This document shows, in pieces, positions 43,601-47,793 of a stretch of 47,793 nucleotides of DNA. The position numbers and the translations under genes were made by a program. The notes beneath the pieces were generated by a model. That model was not told where the DNA came from and did not search any database. It saw only the letters and a program-made list of their open reading frames with translations. The first letter of the stretch is position 1, and each line of letters starts with the position of its first letter. This DNA comes from Bacteroidales bacterium (GTDB lineage Bacteria > Bacteroidota > Bacteroidia > Bacteroidales > P3): the NCBI GenBank assembly GCA_017530105.1, contig JAFXMW010000036.1:1-47793 (forward strand), written 5' to 3'.

Positions 43601-44392
43601 TTCGTCATCGGTGTAGGCCACGGAGACAATAAAGCCCTGGCGTTTCTTCCAGTTGATAAAAGTGTCAAGTTGGTCGCGGAAACTGCTGTGCGAAACAATA
43701 AGATAATGCAAGGGGGCAGCACGACGGATTTCCTTGGTGGCCGGAAGGACCGAGAGGACATTGTGTCCGACCGAATAGTCGGGTGAATAGTAAAGCGAGT
43801 GCATCCGCTGGGTAGCGGCCATATCGGCTTCGCGATAGGTCAAGGTAATGGTCATAGAACTGATTACCTGTATTTCGCCAGACACAGGGTTGTATGACAC
43901 CGGCGAGACACGTAGCATGATTAAATTGCGGTCGCGAGCCACCCCAAGTTTTTCAACCCACGAAGCAGGAAGAGCGTAGAAAGAGTCGGTAGCATAGAGG
44001 GCACTGTCCATTACAAAGGGCAAGGGTGATGTGTCGGACTTGGACGGGGAGGGTTGCACAGGCACCACTGGATGGTTGACAGCAACGGGTCCCAGGCTTT
44101 TGGTACGAACCTGTGAAACGGTGACCTTGACATCAGCACAAAGAGGCACTTCAACAATCTGAGAGAAGATAGGCAGATTGGGGGTACCAAGCTTGACGGA
44201 AGGTGTTGAGCCATCGAAGGACAGGTTAGTGAAGGATTGCCCTGCTGTTTGAATGGTGGAGAGGTCGACATTCTCAAGGTTAAATTGGCAAACGGCAGAG
44301 GAATTGTCACTTTGCCCGACTACGATGTTTTGCGCCGATAAGGAGGTCTGCAAAACAACGCCCAACAATAATACAAAGATTTGTCTTTTCAT
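40610..44392 (-). CDS. Peptidase C25 (gingipain-family) protein with T9SS sorting domain
   Basis: The 1260-residue protein has a signal peptide (1-20, LSAQ), an N-terminal propeptide-like region (~25-220), a C25 catalytic domain (~225-620: HYLIVSHSSFRDQL, PTYLLLVGDIEQIPAF, VTDLYYACWTEGDHIPDCYYGRFSA), then Ig-like domains, a cleaved-adhesin/jelly-roll domain (~945-1085, DFETGDFSRFNW...CAWVDNIRLP) and the type A T9SS domain (~1185-1260, LRPNPASDRVTL...GVYFVRVETG). His460 (SAHGFDNEW) and Cys493 (GNCCLSGKF) are 33 residues apart, the same spacing as His211 and Cys244 of RgpB, so it should be an active cysteine protease. Specificity is unknown. It may be transcribed with the upstream rlu-psd-cdsA-ftsH genes (24 nt gap) and is closed by a terminator. 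Confidence 0.92.
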   Translation of the reverse strand: MKRQIFVLLLGVVLQTSLSAQNIVVGQSDNSSAVCQFNLENVDLSTIQTAGQSFTNLSFDGSTPSVKLGTPNLPIFSQIVEVPLCADVKVTVSQVRTKSLGPVAVNHPVVPVQPSPSKSDTSPLPFVMDSALYATDSFYALPASWVEKLGVARDRNLIMLRVSPVSYNPVSGEIQVISSMTITLTYREADMAATQRMHSLYYSPDYSVGHNVLSVLPATKEIRRAAPLHYLIVSHSSFRDQLDTFINWKKRQGFIVSVAYTDDEGVGTTNTSIANCIKSYYTHATEELPAPTYLLLVGDIEQIPAFFANCGSPAESPTAHVTDLYYACWTEGDHIPDCYYGRFSARNVAELTPQIEKTIYYERYDFDDDSYLNRGVLIAGVDRRNPGDNAYKYADPAMDYMASYYINAPHGFTDVYYYKNNTSFAPTGVTVTGSSHTTATENALRQLYNQGCGWINYSAHGFDNEWSIPRFTNEHVAAMSNNNMPSFMIGNCCLSGKFNSFNYDCCFGEALLRKEGKAGAVAYIGGTNSTYWGPDFCWSVGVRTNISNTMNTSYDTTHLGMYDRLFHTHGEPFSAWHTTAGSMITAGNMAVETYGIYSYYYWEIYELFGDPSLMPWLGAAPDMVVEAPSVIGVGTPAVSVTTVPYAYVALTTSGEHDFISAAYADANGAATLEMPDDLDTGRYELAVWAQNRKPYFQDVEVVVLDGPFAVITDIQPVLGYIAPGCTTAFNVNVVNIGNQPTAQGTIVLESAFPGVVTAQPQVTLPAIAPGDTLVISDVWFSFFSEELTDQAVVRFNTSANFGDLNSFKHMRFTVVAPKLSIVQASASPLLMSDSSSTVLCRVVNKGHASTGDLTFTLIDHFGFTTGNIPSLHAGNILPDSSCLLTFPLTMASDIPNTNIPFVLQATDGQTTYNVGEILLRANVVEIEDFETGDFSRFNWAQGSNPWVITSTNPLAGQYSARSAMNQPNQSESRFSIFWNSTLDDSISFYYKVSSEEGYDMFKFLIDGLEVESASGECDWNRVSFPVSAGTHNFAFSYSKDYYGAEGSDCAWVDNIRLPFGGQVCLMVSDTVCKGTPYTFADGTVSTDRVGVVHDHNTIDGHPAYLSLYVVDQPEVQIDVLGTPRLGECVLLKATGADTYLWSTGDSADCIVVCPGERSRYSVTGCRHACCNTHEVVLLGIRQPQTLSPVTLRPNPASDRVTLSATHIQSVQLINLMGQVVIQQRVDAPTHTLSLQNLPKGVYFVRVETGISVCTEKLIVK

Positions 44393-44416
44393 ATAATTGT
44401 ATCTGTTTTTTGATTC

Positions 44417-45103
44417 TTATTCTGTTTTATCGGGAAACATGTTTTCCCAGGGTTGAGGAGCGGTAATGGTGATAGTCTCGTGTTTGACGGGATGTTCAAA
44501 CTCAACCTTGAAGGCATGAAGGCAGATACTCCCGTCAGGATTGGAGCGGGGAGCGCCGTATTTCAGGTCTCCTTTGATGGGGCAACCTATATGCGCCAGT
44601 TGGCAGCGTATTTGATGATGCCTGCCGGTGTGCAATTCTATTTCCAACAAATGGTAGCCCCCACGCGAGGATGCAAGCAGTCGGTAATCAAGCGAAGCCA
44701 GTTTGGCATCGGGACGGGTGTTGCCCTGTGTCACAAAACTTTTGTTCAGTTTTTGATTGCGGACAAGGTAATCTTCCAGATGTCCCTGTGTCGAGGGTGG
44801 TTTGCCTGTAACCACAGCACGATAGATTTTGCGGAAATCGCGTTGTTTTATCAACTCGTTCATGCGGCTGAGGGCTTTGCTGGTCTTGGCAAAGAGCACT
44901 ACTCCGCTCACAGGGCGGTCGATACGATGTATTACACCGCAGAAGACGTTCCCCGGCTTGTTGTCGCGCTGTTTGATGAAATCTTTTAACAGGTCAGCCA
45001 AGCAGAGGTCGCCAGTCTTGTCGGCCTGAACAATCTGACCAGCCAGCTTGTTCAGAGCGATAAGATGGTTGTCTTCGTACAGTATCTGCCCCCCTATCGA
45101 CAT
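44417..45103 (-). CDS. RluA-family pseudouridine synthase
   Basis: The 228-residue enzyme isomerises uridine to pseudouridine in RNA. The catalytic motif HRIDRPVSG carries the essential Asp (residue 62 from the ATG at 45103). Later motifs KIYRAVVTG and ELHTGRHHQIRCQLAHIGCPIKGDLKYG are intact. There is no S4 domain, so it belongs to the short RluA/TruC/RluD-like group and its target (rRNA or tRNA) is not known. A GTG at 45106 is an alternative start. It lies 12 nt after psd and 24 nt before the C25 protease gene. Confidence 0.93.
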   Translation of the reverse strand: MSIGGQILYEDNHLIALNKLAGQIVQADKTGDLCLADLLKDFIKQRDNKPGNVFCGVIHRIDRPVSGVVLFAKTSKALSRMNELIKQRDFRKIYRAVVTGKPPSTQGHLEDYLVRNQKLNKSFVTQGNTRPDAKLASLDYRLLASSRGGYHLLEIELHTGRHHQIRCQLAHIGCPIKGDLKYGAPRSNPDGSICLHAFKVEFEHPVKHETITITAPQPWENMFPDKTE

Positions 45104-45115
45104 CACGCTGCAAGG

Positions 45116-45811
45116 TTAGGCCTGAGGGGCTGGGTTCTCTGCCGTGGGTTCCGGCATAATGGTACAGATGGGCGAGATGGCGTTGCGCACAGTGTCCTGC
45201 ACGTCGACGTCGATGAGGAAGTGCTTGGGGACGAAGATGTCGACACGTGAGCCGAACTTGATAAAGCCCATCTCTTGGTTCTGTTTCACCTGCTCACCTT
45301 CGCGGGCGTAGCAGACAATACGTCGAGCCATGGTTCCGGCCACCTGACGGAGGACGATTTTCTGCCCGTCGGGCAGACGGAGTCCCACGGTGGTGCGCTC
45401 GTTGAGGACGCTGGCTTTGGGATAGGATGCAACAAAGTAGTTACCTCGGTGGTATTTGTAGTACTCGATGGTGCCGTCACAGGGGTAGCGGTTCACGTGG
45501 ACATCGGTGCCGTACATGAAGACACTCAGCTGGATACACTCGCCTTTGATGTACTCCTTCTCTTCCACCTCCTCGATGGTCACAATCGTTCCGTCAGCTG
45601 GAGAAATAAGACGTTGCGAATCGTCGGTGAAGACCCGTCGCGGGATGCGAAAGAAGAGGGCAACCGCCACCCAAAGTGCAAAGAGGATGGCGATAAAAAG
45701 GCCATGGAAGAATGTCCAGTGATGGACAAGGAATATCATGGCTGTGAAGATGACCATCACTATTGCGAAAGTCACCCCGATAAGCTTGCGTCCTTCTTTA
45801 TGGATATACAT
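45116..45811 (-). CDS. psd: Phosphatidylserine decarboxylase proenzyme
   Basis: The 231-residue enzyme makes phosphatidylethanolamine from phosphatidylserine in the inner membrane. Two N-terminal helices (~11-30 and 35-55), RLISPADGTI, MYGTDVHVNRYP and the self-cleavage site FGSRVDIF (Gly187-Ser188) identify the short, membrane-anchored Psd type. Cleavage at the Ser yields the pyruvoyl cofactor. It lies between cdsA and the pseudouridine synthase, 24 nt after cdsA, and thus is part of a phospholipid synthesis operon. Confidence 0.95.
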   Translation of the reverse strand: MYIHKEGRKLIGVTFAIVMVIFTAMIFLVHHWTFFHGLFIAILFALWVAVALFFRIPRRVFTDDSQRLISPADGTIVTIEEVEEKEYIKGECIQLSVFMYGTDVHVNRYPCDGTIEYYKYHRGNYFVASYPKASVLNERTTVGLRLPDGQKIVLRQVAGTMARRIVCYAREGEQVKQNQEMGFIKFGSRVDIFVPKHFLIDVDVQDTVRNAISPICTIMPEPTAENPAPQA

Positions 45812-45835
45812 GGGTTTGAGATTAAAAATTACAAC

Positions 45836-46672
45836 TTAGTGAACCATGAGGTAACAATAGGCGGTGGCAACGGGGAGAATGAAAAGGAGGCTGTCGAAAC
45901 GGTCGAGGAAACCTCCGTGACCCGGCATGATGTTGCCCGAGTCTTTCAACCCCACCGACCGTTTGAGCATGGACTCGACCAGGTCGCCCAAGGTACCGAT
46001 AACACTACATACAAGTCCCAGAATCAACCAGTCGTACCACACCAGTTGAGTCTTAAACAGCGGACCAATGAACAGACCTGCGGCCACTGCTGCAGCCACA
46101 CCGATGGCGGTTCCTTCCCACGTCTTGCCGGGAGAATGGCGAGGCCACATCTTGTGCCTGCCCACCAACGAGCCACCCATGTAGGCAAACGAGTCGTTCA
46201 CCCACACCATGATAATACACATTACCAGCACATTCATTGAATAGTGCAGATATGGCATCATCGAGAGCGGTGCGGCGGCATAAAGCATGGGGAGCAACGT
46301 GTGCAGCACGTCGGCAAAGGGGTTTTCGGTCTTGCGCCAGAGTTGGACTGCAAGCGTAATCACCAATGACAACTGCAGTATCCAACCCAGGACATCCATT
46401 TCGAAAACAGGGCCATCATACAACTGGTTAACAGCCCACATCACAATAGTAACAGTGCTGAATGCGTAGCCCAACGGCTTTATGGGACGTGCCCCATGCT
46501 TTTCGGCAATGCGGTAATACTCGAATGTACAGCCCAACGCCACAAAGAGGGCAAAGGCCGACAGGATGACCGTGCCCCACATCTCCCCTACGAGGCGTCC
46601 ACTATAGATGGAGCCGAGGAAGAGCAGGGCATAAACTGTCGCACTGGCAGTACGTATCCAAAATGTTTTCAT
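45836..46672 (-). CDS. cdsA: Phosphatidate cytidylyltransferase
   Basis: The 278-residue inner-membrane enzyme forms CDP-diacylglycerol from CTP and phosphatidate. It has about eight helices and the family signature in the last third: GLKDSGNIMPGHGGFLDRFD with the preceding S-x-x-KR (SMLKRSV). It overlaps the end of ftsH by 4 nt and precedes psd, which gives the order ftsH-cdsA-psd typical of Bacteroidales. Complete and normal. Confidence 0.96.
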   Translation of the reverse strand: MKTFWIRTASATVYALLFLGSIYSGRLVGEMWGTVILSAFALFVALGCTFEYYRIAEKHGARPIKPLGYAFSTVTIVMWAVNQLYDGPVFEMDVLGWILQLSLVITLAVQLWRKTENPFADVLHTLLPMLYAAAPLSMMPYLHYSMNVLVMCIIMVWVNDSFAYMGGSLVGRHKMWPRHSPGKTWEGTAIGVAAAVAAGLFIGPLFKTQLVWYDWLILGLVCSVIGTLGDLVESMLKRSVGLKDSGNIMPGHGGFLDRFDSLLFILPVATAYCYLMVH

Positions 46673-47793
46673 GCTTCTATATCATTTTCATTATTCCCGG
46701 ACAATTCCTTTGTGGATTCATCCGTTTTTTCCTCCAGGGCTTTCTTGGCTTCCAAATCCGCCACACGTGACCCATAAATCCTCTCCAAATCGTCGCGGAA
46801 GAGTACCTCTTTCTCATACAACTGGCCAGCCAGCTCGTCGAGCTGGGAACGGTGGGACACGATAATCTCTTTGGCACGGGAATAGGCTTCCTCGACAATA
46901 CGGTTCACCTCGGAATCGATCACCTCGGCGGTTTTGTCGCTGAAGGGTTTGGTGAAACCATAGTCGGCCTGTCCCGAAGAATCGTAGAAACTGATGTTGC
47001 CGATTTTGGGGCTCATGCCGTAGTAGACCACCATCGACTGAGCCATCTTGGTGGCACGCTCCATGTCGTTCAATGCGCCCGTCCCCACTTCGCCGAACAC
47101 CACCTCTTCGGCGGCACGTCCGGCCATGAGACTGGTCATCTCGTCGAACATCTGTGCGTAGGTGGTCAGATGCCTTTCGTCGGGCAGATACCAGGCGGCT
47201 CCCAACGAATTGCCGCGAGGGACAATGGTGACTTTAATCAACGGGTTGGCCCAACGCAGCAGCCAGCTGACCGAGGCATGTCCGCTTTCGTGGTACGACA
47301 CCACCCTTTTTTCGTGCTCCGTCAACACTTTGGTTCGTTTCTCCAGTCCTCCCACAATGCGGTCGATAGCGTCGAGGAAATCCTGCCGTTCGATTTTTTT
47401 CTTACCCTTGCGGGCAGCACAGAGGGCTGCTTCGTTGCAGACATTGGCGATGTCGGCTCCAGAGAATCCGGGGGTCTGTTTGGCCAGGAAATCCCTGTCG
47501 ACACAGCCTTCGCTGCCGGCATCTTCGTTCAACTTCAGGTTGCGCATGTGTACATCGAAAATAGCCTTACGCTCTTCGAGGTCGGGAAGTTCGACATAAA
47601 TCTGACGGTCGAAGCGTCCGGCACGCAGCAGGGCTTTGTCGAGTACGTCGGCACGGTTGGTGGCGGCCATCACGATGACGCCGTTGTTGGTGCCGAAGCC
47701 GTCCATTTCGGTAAGCAGCTGGTTCAGCGTGTTCTCGCGCTCGTCGTTGGCATTGCTCATACCTCCACGGCTGCGGGCGCGGCCCACGGCGTC
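46669..47793 (-). CDS. ftsH: ATP-dependent zinc metalloprotease FtsH, 3' part
   Basis: About 374 C-terminal residues are visible; the gene continues beyond the right edge. They begin at [12 protein letters not shown] after Walker B, include [18 protein letters not shown] (second region of homology), the arginine fingers [11 protein letters not shown], the AAA lid, and the protease domain with the zinc motif HESGH (H-E-x-x-H). The acidic C-terminal tail is also present. FtsH degrades membrane and regulatory proteins at the inner membrane. The HESGH form instead of the common HEAGH is a conservative change. Confidence 0.97.
   Translation of the reverse strand, partial: DAVGRARSRGGMSNANDERENTLNQLLTEMDGFGTNNGVIVMAATNRADVLDKALLRAGRFDRQIYVELPDLEERKAIFDVHMRNLKLNEDAGSEGCVDRDFLAKQTPGFSGADIANVCNEAALCAARKGKKKIERQDFLDAIDRIVGGLEKRTKVLTEHEKRVVSYHESGHASVSWLLRWANPLIKVTIVPRGNSLGAAWYLPDERHLTTYAQMFDEMTSLMAGRAAEEVVFGEVGTGALNDMERATKMAQSMVVYYGMSPKIGNISFYDSSGQADYGFTKPFSDKTAEVIDSEVNRIVEEAYSRAKEIIVSHRSQLDELAGQLYEKEVLFRDDLERIYGSRVADLEAKKALEEKTDESTKELSGNNENDIEA

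Overview
The window looks like chromosomal DNA from a member of the phylum Bacteroidota, most likely the order Bacteroidales. The evidence is a Bacteroides aerotolerance (Bat) operon, four proteins built as type IX secretion (T9SS) cargo (two with a C-terminal 'type A' sorting domain, two with a gliding-type 'type B' domain), many Bacteroidota-style promoters (TAnnTTTG -7 boxes) and few Shine-Dalgarno sites. The standard code fits every gene. No rRNA, tRNA, CRISPR array, transposase or phage gene was seen.

Layout. 1-2.9 kb: the end of a GT4 glycosyltransferase, a PepSY-like periplasmic protein, a palindromic repeat element and tyrS. 2.9-6 kb: a large T9SS-secreted predicted beta-propeller protein. 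6.2-16.4 kb: a long co-directional Bat operon (moxR, DUF58, a BatD-like membrane protein, batA, batB, batC, batD, batE), followed by a WG-repeat protein and an orphan rseC. 16.4-18.8 kb: a second copy of the repeat element, a caspase-fold lipidless secreted protein whose catalytic Cys is Ser, and a translationally coupled macro-like protein. 19-22.9 kb: a secreted hypothetical, ftsK and an O-methyltransferase. 22.9-24.7 kb: a compact redox-looking cassette of three small CxC lipoproteins around a MauE-thioredoxin fusion. 24.7-31.4 kb (minus): a MOP-family flippase and two tandem paralogous IgGFc-binding/PKD/CHU_C surface proteins. 31.5-38.8 kb: a GH20 lipoprotein that has lost its catalytic Asp-Glu, an EamA transporter, a phosphodiesterase with a GHKL ATPase (minus), a lipoprotein, an undecaprenyl-phosphate sugar phosphotransferase and an FKBP lipoprotein. 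39-47.8 kb (minus): an arginine-decarboxylase-like enzyme, a gingipain-family (C25) protease, an RluA-type pseudouridine synthase, psd, cdsA and the 3' part of ftsH.

Most of the window concerns the cell envelope: phospholipid synthesis (cdsA, psd), surface polysaccharide (glycosyltransferase, flippase, sugar transferase), T9SS surface proteins, and envelope stress and folding (Bat, RseC, FKBP, FtsH). The observations most worth following are the CxC-lipoprotein/MauE-thioredoxin cassette, the pseudo-caspase with its coupled macro-like partner, the catalytically degenerate GH20, a cytoplasmic domain shared by BatD and the small BatD-like protein, the two 115-nt palindromic elements, and duplicated translation-start regions.
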